Of a DNA stretch of 64,000 nt, positions 37,226 to 45,449 are shown in pieces. The first letter of the stretch is position 1; every line of letters starts with the position of its first letter. The notes under the pieces are model-generated. The model was not told the DNA's origin, did no database searches, and saw only the letters and a program-made list of their open reading frames with translations. The translations under genes and the position numbers were made by a program. Origin of the DNA: Granulicella sp. dw_53 (GTDB lineage: Bacteria > Acidobacteriota > Terriglobia > Terriglobales > Acidobacteriaceae); contig NZ_JAAVUR010000001.1 in NCBI RefSeq assembly GCF_018449545.1, forward strand, positions 496,001 to 560,000. The letters run 5' to 3'.

Positions 37226-39475
37226 CTGAGGTTTTTGCTCGTTTTGCCTGTCGTGGCCTTGATCGTCGCAGGCTCCTGGTATTTATGGCGTGGGTCTTTG
37301 GCTCGTCTGACTGGTTCGAACAGCGCTGAAGCTGACAGGCCGGGCTATATCGATCCTTCGGTCTGCGCTACCTGTCATGAAGATGTAGCGGCGACCTACC
37401 GGAAGACCGGCATGGGGCGGTCGTTCTCTCGTCCCACTGCGCAGAATGTGATCGAAGACTACTCGCGAAGTAACTCGATCGATCACAAGGCGTCTGGTCT
37501 GTCTTACACCATGATCGAGCGAGATGGAGCCTTCTTTCAGCGCCGCCATAGCGTCGACTTCGATGGCAGAGAGACGAATGTGGTTGAGGAGAAGGTCGAT
37601 TTCATCATTGGCTCGGGAAACCATGCACGTACTTATCTTCACCGGACGTCACAGGGCAAGCTCGTCGAACTGCCGGTGAGTTGGTATACGGAGCGCTCTG
37701 GGGCGTGGGCTATGAGCCCTGGATACGACAGCAAGGATCAGGAGGACATCCGCCGCGCGATTACGCCGGAGTGCCTGTTCTGTCATAACGGTTACCCAAC
37801 GTCCGATGCGGGGGTTGAGCGGAGTCTATTCCCTGCAAAGCTTCCGGAGGGGATCGACTGCCAGCGCTGCCATGGTCCGGGGCGGGCCCATGTTGCGGCG
37901 GCGCAGGCGCGACGACCGGACGAGAAGTTGATTCGCAGCTCTATCGTGAATCCGCAGAGGCTGACGCGGGATGGGCAGATGGAGCTTTGCATGCAGTGCC
38001 ATCTGGAGACCAGCAGCCGTCATATGCCGAATGAGATTCGGGCTTATGATCGCGGGCTTCTTTCGTATCGGCCGGGGCAGCCGCTGGCTGACTACAAGAT
38101 TTACTTCGACCGGGAGAAAGATGCGAAGGATGACACGTTCGAGGTGGCTCATGCGGCGTATCGTCTGCGCAAATCAAAGTGCTTCCTCAAGAGCGATATG
38201 ACGTGCCTTACGTGCCACGATCCTCACGATATTCCTCGCGGAGAGGAGGCGACGAAGAGCTATGTGGCTGCTTGCCAGAGCTGCCACGAATCTGTGGCGC
38301 ATCGTGTCGCGATGCCGACGGGGAGTAACTGTATCTCTTGCCATATGCCGAAACGGCGCACGGAGGATGTCGTCCATGTCGTGATGACGGATCACTTTAT
38401 TCAGCGGTATAAGCCGTTGCGGGATCTCTTAGCGCCGATGGAGGAGAGGGTCGAGGCGGAGACTGGAAGCAAGGTCCTTCCGTACTATCCCGCAGATGTG
38501 GCGAGGTCTCCGAAGGCGGAACTCTATCTGGCTGTGGCGCAGGTGAACGATGGCGAGGGGACTCAGGGACTTTCGCGGCTTCAAGCTTTGCTTGACCGAG
38601 AGAAGCCTTCTGCGCCGGAGCCGTATCTCGCACTTGGGCAGGCTTATGGGCGTAAGGGCGATCCTGCTGCTTCTATTCACTGGTTTGATGAGACGTTGAA
38701 GCGTAGGCCAGAGTACCTTCCGGCTATCCGAGAGTTGGTTCCTGTTTTGTTCGCTACGAATCAGGATTCCAAGGCGCTGGAAGTTTTGCAGCGTGCGGTT
38801 GGGGAGTACCCGGAGGACGATCTTTTACTCACGAATCTGGGGAATGCGTATCTTCGGCGCGATCTGCCGAACGAAGCACAAGGGGCTCTCTCGCGGGCGC
38901 TGGCGGCTAATCCGGAGCGGGCCGAGGCGCATAATCTGCAAGGGCTGCTTGCGTTGCGGCTGAACGATAAGGCTGGCGCGGATAGGTCTTTTCGGGAGGC
39001 GATTCGCTGGCAGCCTGATCTGGTGGAGGCGCAGAAGAATCTAGGGACCTTGCTTACCGGCGATCACCGTTGGCAGGAGGCGGAGTTTCACTTTCGCAAG
39101 GCTCTGGAGGCTAACGCTGGATATGCCGACGCACACCATGGGCTGGGGTTGTTGCTGATCCTGAAGGGGTCGCTTGCTGAGGCTACCGCTGAGTTGCGCG
39201 AGGCGGCTCGCTTGCAGCCGGCATCGGCGCAGATGCATGGCGATCTGGCGGATGCTCTGGCTGCCCAGAGCCAGACTGCCCAGGCTGCTGAAGAGTATCG
39301 GCGGCTCCTGCTTCTTAGACCGGAGCAGGGGGATGCTCATCTTGGGTTGGGGTTGGCCTTGTTGCGGGAACAGAGGCTCGATGAGGCAAAGGAGCATTTG
39401 GCGCGGGCGGCTGTGAGTGATGACTCAGAGGTGAGTCAGGCGGCTAAAAAGGCTTTGGAGCAGCTTCGCCGTTGA
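37220..39475 (+). CDS. Heptaheme cytochrome c with C-terminal TPR domain
   Basis: Membrane-anchored protein of about 751 residues. One helix (LRFLLVLPVVALIVAGSWYLW) at the N-terminus, then a heme domain with seven CxxCH sites (CATCH, CLFCH, CQRCH, CMQCH, CLTCH, CQSCH, CISCH; the first at residue 49). From about residue 400 to the end there are roughly eight TPR units (for example LLLTNLGNAYLRRDLPNEAQ). The heme part faces the periplasm and should pass electrons; the TPR part would bind partners. The frame is open from 37109, but that stretch overlaps a repeat and lacks protein character, so ATG 37220 is preferred. Confidence 0.8.
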   Translation: MALRFLLVLPVVALIVAGSWYLWRGSLARLTGSNSAEADRPGYIDPSVCATCHEDVAATYRKTGMGRSFSRPTAQNVIEDYSRSNSIDHKASGLSYTMIERDGAFFQRRHSVDFDGRETNVVEEKVDFIIGSGNHARTYLHRTSQGKLVELPVSWYTERSGAWAMSPGYDSKDQEDIRRAITPECLFCHNGYPTSDAGVERSLFPAKLPEGIDCQRCHGPGRAHVAAAQARRPDEKLIRSSIVNPQRLTRDGQMELCMQCHLETSSRHMPNEIRAYDRGLLSYRPGQPLADYKIYFDREKDAKDDTFEVAHAAYRLRKSKCFLKSDMTCLTCHDPHDIPRGEEATKSYVAACQSCHESVAHRVAMPTGSNCISCHMPKRRTEDVVHVVMTDHFIQRYKPLRDLLAPMEERVEAETGSKVLPYYPADVARSPKAELYLAVAQVNDGEGTQGLSRLQALLDREKPSAPEPYLALGQAYGRKGDPAASIHWFDETLKRRPEYLPAIRELVPVLFATNQDSKALEVLQRAVGEYPEDDLLLTNLGNAYLRRDLPNEAQGALSRALAANPERAEAHNLQGLLALRLNDKAGADRSFREAIRWQPDLVEAQKNLGTLLTGDHRWQEAEFHFRKALEANAGYADAHHGLGLLLILKGSLAEATAELREAARLQPASAQMHGDLADALAAQSQTAQAAEEYRRLLLLRPEQGDAHLGLGLALLREQRLDEAKEHLARAAVSDDSEVSQAAKKALEQLRR

Positions 39476-39534
39476 TTGTTTTGTCGGGCAACAGGCATTG
39501 CGTGTCGATTGATGCGTTTCCTCTCAATCTCATG

Positions 39535-39564
39535 TTGACTTCGGTGTTTTGCGATTGCTAGTAT
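39535..39564 (+). promoter_or_regulatory. Predicted promoter of the Gfo/Idh/MocA-PQQ dehydrogenase operon
   Basis: TTGACT (39535-39540), an 18-base spacer, then TAGTAT (39559-39564) with an extended TGC. The operator centre lies 35 bp downstream. Confidence 0.6.
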
Positions 39565-39591
39565 TTGGGTCCTCTAATAACGCAATGATTA

Positions 39592-39606
39592 TTGCGTATT
39601 ATGCAA
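39592..39606. promoter_or_regulatory. Palindromic operator copy 3 (TTGCGTATTATGCAA)
   Basis: Fourteen of 15 positions match the consensus, allowing any centre base. A further ACGCAAT at 39580-39586 forms an overlapping inverted pair with ATTGCGT. It is followed by a GCCGGC-type leader hairpin before the TTG start codon. Confidence 0.72.
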
Positions 39607-39656
39607 CATAAAGTGCCGGCTTTGGCCGGGCTTATCTGCTTTACGGAAGGTGAAGA

Positions 39657-41072
39657 TTGAACTCTTCCCGGTATATCTCACGGCGTACATTTCTCTCGGG
39701 AGGGGCAGCCGCTTGTGCGTACGGCGCTGTGCCTTCTTGGGCTCGCAGTAAGCGGCGTATTGCTGCGAACGATAAGGCCAATATCGCGTTTATTGGCATT
39801 GGCAACTATGGCGCGCAGAATCTGACGGAGTTGGCCAGGGAGAACATCGTGGCTGTCTGCGATGTCGATTGGCGAACGCGAGCACAGCTTCCTGGCCGTG
39901 GCGGGCTAGCCTCCGAGGTTGCGGCGAAGTATCCGCAGGCGAAGCGCTTTGATGATTGGCGGATCATGCTCGAGTCGATGGACCGGCAGATCGATGCGGT
40001 GGTGGTTTGCACTGCCGATCACGTTCATGCAGTCGCCGCAATTACGGCGATGAAGATGGGCAAGCATGTCTATTGTGAGAAGCCTCTTGCGCACACGATC
40101 GGACAGGTGCGAGCGATGACCGCGGCGGCGCACAAGTATCCGCAGCAGGCCACACAGACGGGCATTGTGGGCCATGCCTCGGAGGATGTCCGCAGGATCG
40201 TGGAGTGGGTGCGCGACGGCGCGATCGGCAAGATAGAGAAGATCGATGTTTGGCAGTCGGACTGGACGGCGGGTCAGCGGTATACCTCGCCTTATGATGA
40301 GATTGCCCACGTCCAGGATCAGGTTGTTGTGCCTGCCGAGGTGAAGTGGGATCTCTGGCTGGGGCCTGCTCCAGAGCGACCTTACAACCCGATGTATCTG
40401 CCGTTGCGTTGGCGCAACTGGCTGGACTTTGGGACGGGCATTCTTGGGGATCATGGTCCGCATTTTATGGACCCGGTGATCTGGGCGCTCGACCTTGGTT
40501 ATCCCGACGAGATCTCTGCCGATACGGATCCTGGGTATGTTGGAGCGGCGCGTCAACAGATGTTCGCACGCTACTCGCATGTGAACTATCACTTCCCTGC
40601 TAAGGGGGCGCGCGCTGCTGTGCCGTTGAAGTGGTATGGATACGCTACGCCTGAGATTCCCAAGGGCTGGAACAAGAGCGAACCTTTTCCAACGGGTGGG
40701 GGCATATTGCATGGCACGAAGGGAACGCTGGTCTTTGGTCCCGTCTATAACAGCAAGCCTGGAGCGCCTAAGCAGGTGTGGTTGCTGCCAGAGGAGGTCG
40801 ATCGCGAGTACAAGCGTCCTGATGCGACGATTGCGCGTCCGCAGAGCCATTGGTTGGAGTGGATCGATGCGGCGCGGGATGGAAAGCAGCCTTCGGCTAA
40901 CTGGCAGTACGGAGGACTTGTAACCGAGATATGCCTGCTTGGAAATATCGCTATTCAGCATGCGGGCACGACGCTCCGGTTCGATCCGAAGTCCCGGAGC
41001 TTTACGAATTCAGCGGCGGCTAATTCGATGTTCGATCATGGCACTCGGGCAAGGTGGAAGCTCCCGACTTAA
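39657..41072 (+). CDS. Tat-exported Gfo/Idh/MocA oxidoreductase
   Basis: 471-residue oxidoreductase with the twin-arginine signal YISRRTFLSGGAAACAYGA. The Rossmann domain has IAFIGIGNYGAQN and the family motif CEKPLAHT near residue 140. The long C-terminal domain (HVQDQVVVPAEVKWDLWLGP) resembles the planctomycete/acidobacterial secreted group that includes glycoside 3-dehydrogenase-like enzymes. It is expected to act in the periplasm on a sugar or glycoside. The start is TTG with GGAAGG six bases before it. The PQQ dehydrogenase gene begins 53 bp beyond the stop, so the two are one operon, under operator copy 3. Confidence 0.85.
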   Translation: MNSSRYISRRTFLSGGAAACAYGAVPSWARSKRRIAANDKANIAFIGIGNYGAQNLTELARENIVAVCDVDWRTRAQLPGRGGLASEVAAKYPQAKRFDDWRIMLESMDRQIDAVVVCTADHVHAVAAITAMKMGKHVYCEKPLAHTIGQVRAMTAAAHKYPQQATQTGIVGHASEDVRRIVEWVRDGAIGKIEKIDVWQSDWTAGQRYTSPYDEIAHVQDQVVVPAEVKWDLWLGPAPERPYNPMYLPLRWRNWLDFGTGILGDHGPHFMDPVIWALDLGYPDEISADTDPGYVGAARQQMFARYSHVNYHFPAKGARAAVPLKWYGYATPEIPKGWNKSEPFPTGGGILHGTKGTLVFGPVYNSKPGAPKQVWLLPEEVDREYKRPDATIARPQSHWLEWIDAARDGKQPSANWQYGGLVTEICLLGNIAIQHAGTTLRFDPKSRSFTNSAAANSMFDHGTRARWKLPT

Positions 41073-41125
41073 GCGCGATTCCAGGCGATTCACTACAGGG
41101 TGTTGGTAAGGAGCATACGAATCGG

Positions 41126-43396
41126 ATGCGAGTATCTTTGTGGCATGTATCTGTGAGCCTGGTCCTCATGGCCGGGGTCGTCGCTGGAGTTTCCATTCAT
41201 CGTACCTCTGTCGTGGTGCGGGCCTCCAGCGCTGAACGGAGTGCGCCGTATACGACCTGGCACAACTACCTCGGAGGAGCGGACTCGGCGCAGTATTCTG
41301 CGTTGAAGCAGATCGATCGAAGCAATGTTTCCGAGTTGCAGCAGGTGTGGTTTTATCCTGCGGGCAATAATGGTTTCCGGTATGGATCCAATCCGATCGT
41401 CGTTGACAACATGATGTTTGTGATTGGCAAGGATAATAACGTTGTCGCTCTAGATGCGACTACGGGAGCTGAGATATGGGTTCACGATAACCAAAAGCCT
41501 CGTAATATCTCTCATCGCGGCGTTACGTATTGGGAGAGTCGAGACCGTTCGGACCGTCGTCTGCTGTTCTCCACGGACAATATGTTGCGGGAGATCGATG
41601 CTCGTACGGGAAAGACTATCGAGAGCTTCGGCAATAAGGGCGCGGTCGATCTGCGTGAGGGGTTGGGCAGAGTGCCGAGTACGATTCGGCAGATTCAGTC
41701 GGGGACGCCGGGACGGGTGTTTGAGAATCTGCTGATCTTGGGGTCTGCTACGGGTGAGGAGTACGAGTCGCCTCCGGGGGATCTTCGTGCCTTCGATATT
41801 TTGACTGGCAAGCAGGTGTGGGCCTTCCATACGGTTCCCCATCCGGGCGAGATGGGTTATGAGACATGGCCTCCGGATGCGTGGAAGTATATTGGCGGCA
41901 CGAATACCTGGGGTGAGATTACCGTCGATGAGAGGCGAGGGATAGCTTACTTTCCGCTGGGCTCGCCGACTTACGATTTTTATGGAGCGGATCGTATTGG
42001 GGCGAATCTCTTCTCGGATTGCCTGCTTGCACTCGATGCGCGAACCGGAAGGTACCTCTGGCACTTTCAGACGACTCATCATGATCTTTGGGACTACGAT
42101 CTTGAATCTTCGCCGAAGCTCATGACGATTACGCGGGATGGGAAGAAGATGGACGTGGTTACTCAAGCTGGCAAGAACGGCTTTGTTTATGTCTTCGACC
42201 GTGTCTCTGGTAAGCCAGTCTTTCCTATCGAGGAGCGGGCGGTTCCGCAGTCCGATGTTCCGGGGGAGAAGTCCTGGGCGACGCAACCTTTTCCGACGGT
42301 GGTTCCGCCCTTTGCGCGGCAGAAGTTTTCGGCTGACGAGGTGGACCCGTATATCGCCGACCCGAAGGAGCGGGAGAAGATCAAGGCTATCGTTCTGGCT
42401 TCGCGCAATGAAGGGATCTATACTCCGCCGAGTCTTGGCACGACGATGGAGACTCCTGGCAATAATGGAGGCGCGAACTGGGGTACGGGAGCGATCGACC
42501 CGACGAATGGGACCTTCTACATCCAATCGAAGGAGGCTCCGTCGCTGTTGAAGCTAGAGGCTCGGCCTCCGCGGCGGCAGATGACGGGAACTCCTGAGGC
42601 ACAGGGACATATTGTCTATCTGCAGAACTGCCAGTCGTGCCATACGGAGTCGCGGGCGGGCCAGCCTCCGGCCATTCCTTCCTTGATCGATATCGTCGGC
42701 CGCTCGGGAGCGGATCGGGTTCGTACTGCTGTCCATGACGGGCTTCCGCCTATGCCGGCTTTTCCTGACCTGATGGATGAAGACATTACCAATCTCATTG
42801 CTTACTTGAAGGACCCGAGCAAGGGAGAGGTTCCGGGCGATATTCTGGCGCGAATGATGGCTCCTGCGCCATCGAATAAACCGAAGCTGGGGCCGGGCGG
42901 TCAGCGATATTGGACCGGATATGGTTACATGAACTCGACTGAGGGTTTGCCTGCTATTGGACCTCCGTGGTCTACGATTACGGCCTATGACATGAACAAG
43001 GGCACGATCAAGTGGCAGATCCCTTTGGGAGAGATCTCGGCATTGGCAGCCAAGGGGATTCATGGCACGGGTAGCTATTGGCCTCGGGGTGGGCCGGTGG
43101 TTACGGCTGGTGGGCTGATCTTTGCGGGGACTAAATCGGACAATAAGCTGCATATCTACGACAAGGACTCTGGCAAGCAGATCTGGGAGATAGAGCTTCC
43201 TGCCGGTCCTGAGGGGATTCCTGCGGTCTACGAGGTTGGGGGACGTGAGTATGTGGCGATCAGCGCCAGGCCGAACGTGGAGGCTCCTGTAGAGAACCGA
43301 CAGCCTCGCAGTAGCTCGGGGGCGGACAGTGCTCCTAAACAGACACAGGGGTATTATGTCTTTGCGTTGCCTGAGGTGAAGACCAAGGCTAAGTAG
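41126..43396 (+). CDS. PQQ-dependent dehydrogenase with embedded cytochrome c domain
   Basis: Periplasmic quinoprotein of about 756 residues. An N-terminal signal or anchor (VSLVLMAGVVAGVSI) is followed by an eight-bladed PQQ propeller resembling membrane glucose dehydrogenase (WHNYLGGADSAQYSAL, then HHDLWDYDLESSP and PGNNGGANWGTGA). One cytochrome c domain with CQSCH at about residue 502 is inserted before the last blades. It would oxidise sugars or alcohols to lactones or acids and deliver electrons through the heme. The frame extends to 41054, overlapping the previous gene; ATG 41126 with AAGGAG upstream is preferred. Confidence 0.88.
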   Translation: MRVSLWHVSVSLVLMAGVVAGVSIHRTSVVVRASSAERSAPYTTWHNYLGGADSAQYSALKQIDRSNVSELQQVWFYPAGNNGFRYGSNPIVVDNMMFVIGKDNNVVALDATTGAEIWVHDNQKPRNISHRGVTYWESRDRSDRRLLFSTDNMLREIDARTGKTIESFGNKGAVDLREGLGRVPSTIRQIQSGTPGRVFENLLILGSATGEEYESPPGDLRAFDILTGKQVWAFHTVPHPGEMGYETWPPDAWKYIGGTNTWGEITVDERRGIAYFPLGSPTYDFYGADRIGANLFSDCLLALDARTGRYLWHFQTTHHDLWDYDLESSPKLMTITRDGKKMDVVTQAGKNGFVYVFDRVSGKPVFPIEERAVPQSDVPGEKSWATQPFPTVVPPFARQKFSADEVDPYIADPKEREKIKAIVLASRNEGIYTPPSLGTTMETPGNNGGANWGTGAIDPTNGTFYIQSKEAPSLLKLEARPPRRQMTGTPEAQGHIVYLQNCQSCHTESRAGQPPAIPSLIDIVGRSGADRVRTAVHDGLPPMPAFPDLMDEDITNLIAYLKDPSKGEVPGDILARMMAPAPSNKPKLGPGGQRYWTGYGYMNSTEGLPAIGPPWSTITAYDMNKGTIKWQIPLGEISALAAKGIHGTGSYWPRGGPVVTAGGLIFAGTKSDNKLHIYDKDSGKQIWEIELPAGPEGIPAVYEVGGREYVAISARPNVEAPVENRQPRSSSGADSAPKQTQGYYVFALPEVKTKAK

Positions 43397-43402
43397 TTTG
43401 AG

Positions 43403-43430
43403 GGTCGGCCTCGTTGGCCGACCTTTCTTT
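43403..43430 (+). terminator. Terminator of the Gfo/Idh/MocA-PQQ dehydrogenase operon
   Basis: Stem GGTCGGCC / GGCCGACC, loop TCGTT, tail TTTCTTT, seven bp after the stop codon. Confidence 0.88.
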
Positions 43431-43456
43431 GGGTTCCGTTCAGATGATGCTGTTGT

Positions 43457-44209
43457 TTACTTGCCTACCCAACCGCCGTCCACGTAGAGGGACTGACCGG
43501 TGATGTAACTCGCCTCTTCGGAGGCCAGGAAGGCCGCTGCCTGGCCTATCTCGTGGGGCAGGCCAGGACGGCCCAAGGAGATTTGCGCCACGACTTGAGG
43601 GAGGATATCGGGGCTCTCCAGGACCCAACGAATCATCGGGGTATCGATGAGTCCGGGGTGAATGCAGTTCACGCGGATCCCCTGTTGTCCGACTTCGGCG
43701 GAGATGTTCCTGGTTAAGGCTTCGATGGCCAGCTTGCTCGGGGCGTAGTGGGTTCGTCCAGGCAGGACGCGAGCTGCCTGTATCGATCCGATGTTGATGA
43801 TGGCGCCCTTTCGTCCCTCTTGAATTGCACGCTTACAGAAGGCCTGGGCGCACATCCACTCGCTCTTCAGGTTGACGTTGGTCACATCTTCCCACTGCTG
43901 GTCTGTGAGCTCCAGGAAGGGCACGATGGTCTCGATACCAGCGTTGTTCACGAGGATGTCGACTGGTCCGAGCTTTTGCGCCTCATCGAAGACGCGCTCG
44001 ACGTCAGCGCGTTTGGAGACATCTCCCTTGACGACGAGCACACGGCGACCCATGGCACGAATCGTCTCCGCTACCTGCTCGGTTCGCTCGTCAGCACATA
44101 GGTCGTTGATAACGATATCCGCGCCTTCCTGGGCGAAGACCTCGGCGATACCTCTTCCGATGCCCTGTCCCGCACCGGTAACCAGAGCGATTTTTCCTTG
44201 CAGTTTCAT
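43457..44209 (-). CDS. SDR dehydrogenase, sugar dehydrogenase-like
   Basis: Classical SDR of 250 residues. NAD(P) motif VTGAGQGIGRGIA, NNAG at about 85, catalytic Ser in NIGSIQA and Tyr/Lys in HYAPSKLA. The C-terminus ASYITGQSLYVDGGWVGK is typical of glucose-, gluconate- and ketoacyl-type members. The frame runs upstream to 44419 but the family start is ATG 44209, which has AAGGAT in front. It follows the second SDR gene by 65 bp on the same strand, so both are probably transcribed from the promoter at 45220-45248. A pentose or aldonate dehydrogenase role fits the context. Confidence 0.88.
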   Translation of the reverse strand: MKLQGKIALVTGAGQGIGRGIAEVFAQEGADIVINDLCADERTEQVAETIRAMGRRVLVVKGDVSKRADVERVFDEAQKLGPVDILVNNAGIETIVPFLELTDQQWEDVTNVNLKSEWMCAQAFCKRAIQEGRKGAIINIGSIQAARVLPGRTHYAPSKLAIEALTRNISAEVGQQGIRVNCIHPGLIDTPMIRWVLESPDILPQVVAQISLGRPGLPHEIGQAAAFLASEEASYITGQSLYVDGGWVGK

Positions 44210-44274
44210 ATTGATCCTTATAGCCCTGTTTTCATGCCTATGTTGTCTTATAGCAAAGAGAGCTTCAGCGTTTG

Positions 44275-45051
44275 CTAGTGAATCGTCCAGCCGCCATCCA
44301 CCATCAAGGTGTGTCCCACGATCATGTCTGCGAAGGGGCTGGCGAGAAAGAGGACTGCGCCGACGAGGTCCTCCGGCTGATTCCAGCGTCCGCGGGGAAT
44401 CATTTGTTGGGTCGCCCATTCTTTATATCCGGGCTTCTCCAAGATGTTTTTGCGGGATTCTGTCTCCGTGATGCAGGGTGCGACGACGTTAACGAGCACC
44501 CCTTGGGAGGCCCACTCCAGCGACAACCCCTTTGCCAAGTGATGTACGGCGGCCTTCACGGCGGCGTAGAGTGCACGCTTTTTAAATGCTACGACACCGA
44601 AGTTCGAGCCGATCTGAATAATGCGTCCGCTGCCTTGAGGAAGCATGACGCGGGCTGCTGCCTGAGAGGCAAAGAATACGCTCTTCAGAGAGGCCGAGAC
44701 GGTCTTGTCGAACTCTTCTTCGGTTACGTCCAACGCATCGTTAGTACCCGTCCATCCGGCGTTATTGACCAGGATATCGATGCGTCCGAACTCCAGAACG
44801 GTGCGATCCATGAGCGCCTGCACCTCGGAGACGATGCCGACGTCGGTCGGCACGATGATGGCTCTGCGGCCCAAGGCTACGATCTCAGCCTTTACGGCTT
44901 CGATCTCCTCCATGCGCGGACCCGGATGCTTGGCGAGCACCAGATGCGCGCCAGCCTCAGCAAGACCCAGGGCGATGGCTCTCCCGATCCCCTGTGAGGC
45001 TCCGGTCACGATTGCTATTTTGTCTTTCAAACCAAAGCTTGAATAATCCAT
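44275..45051 (-). CDS. SDR dehydrogenase, gluconate 5-dehydrogenase-like
   Basis: 258-residue classical SDR with VTGASQGIGRAIA, NNAGWTG, a Ser/Thr-region QIGSNFGVVAF and the active-site Tyr/Lys in LYAAVKAA. In that motif the usual S before K is a V, a mild deviation. It resembles FabG-like sugar-acid dehydrogenases. It is the first gene of a two-SDR operon whose promoter (minus strand) carries an operator copy directly at the predicted transcription start, placing it in the same regulon as the neighbouring isomerase, which is transcribed divergently. Confidence 0.87.
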   Translation of the reverse strand: MDYSSFGLKDKIAIVTGASQGIGRAIALGLAEAGAHLVLAKHPGPRMEEIEAVKAEIVALGRRAIIVPTDVGIVSEVQALMDRTVLEFGRIDILVNNAGWTGTNDALDVTEEEFDKTVSASLKSVFFASQAAARVMLPQGSGRIIQIGSNFGVVAFKKRALYAAVKAAVHHLAKGLSLEWASQGVLVNVVAPCITETESRKNILEKPGYKEWATQQMIPRGRWNQPEDLVGAVLFLASPFADMIVGHTLMVDGGWTIH

Positions 45052-45194
45052 GCGCTTACCTATCCTCCGCGGATCGTCTCAAGCCGCGCTCTCGAATTGG
45101 CACATCGAAGTAGTTCTCTATATATTGCTGTTGGCTCGAGTCAAGGTGAATCCCTGGGCTGCCGATTTCCATGTTGCGTTTAGCGCTCTTTCTA

Positions 45195-45209
45195 TTGCGT
45201 ATGCTGCAA
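45195..45209. promoter_or_regulatory. Palindromic operator copy 4 (TTGCGTATGCTGCAA)
   Basis: Twelve of 15 positions fit the consensus, allowing any centre base: the left arm is complete and the right arm keeps GCAA. It covers the predicted start site of the two-SDR operon. Confidence 0.6.
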
Positions 45210-45219
45210 TCAAGCCAAA

Positions 45220-45248
45220 ATATTACCGTTGCCTCTTACAATCGTCAA
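45220..45248 (-). promoter_or_regulatory. Predicted promoter of the two-SDR operon
   Basis: On the minus strand TTGACG (45248-45243), a 17-base spacer, then TAATAT (45225-45220). One of the best sigma-70-like promoters in the window. Confidence 0.75.
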
Positions 45249-45404
45249 GGAGGTAACGAGACCTCTTCTTGAAGTGCCTATGGCTGGCAGTAGAAGATTG
45301 TCCAGAGTCGTACCGATATGGCTTTTTACAATGTTGGACATCACTTTTTTTGTATTTCATACAGCCAGACACTTGACAAGCAATTCCCTGCCGGTTCAGA
45401 GTTG

Positions 45405-45440
45405 TTGCGTAAAGCGCAGATTACCTTGCACAGAGCGCAA
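45405..45440. promoter_or_regulatory. Tandem operator copies 5a and 5b before the isomerase-iclR operon
   Basis: TTGCGTAAAGCGCAG (45405-45419) and TTGCACAGAGCGCAA (45426-45440), 21 bp apart centre to centre, so on the same face of the helix. Both keep the TTGC arm and GCA on the right. Copy 5b lies ten bases before the ATG at 45450. Confidence 0.6.
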
Positions 45441-45449
45441 TACAAATAT

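Noticed and set aside
44210..44419. N-terminal extension of the SDR frame at 43457
   Set aside because: Would put 70 unrelated residues before the Rossmann motif and overlap the next SDR gene; AAGGAT precedes ATG 44209.
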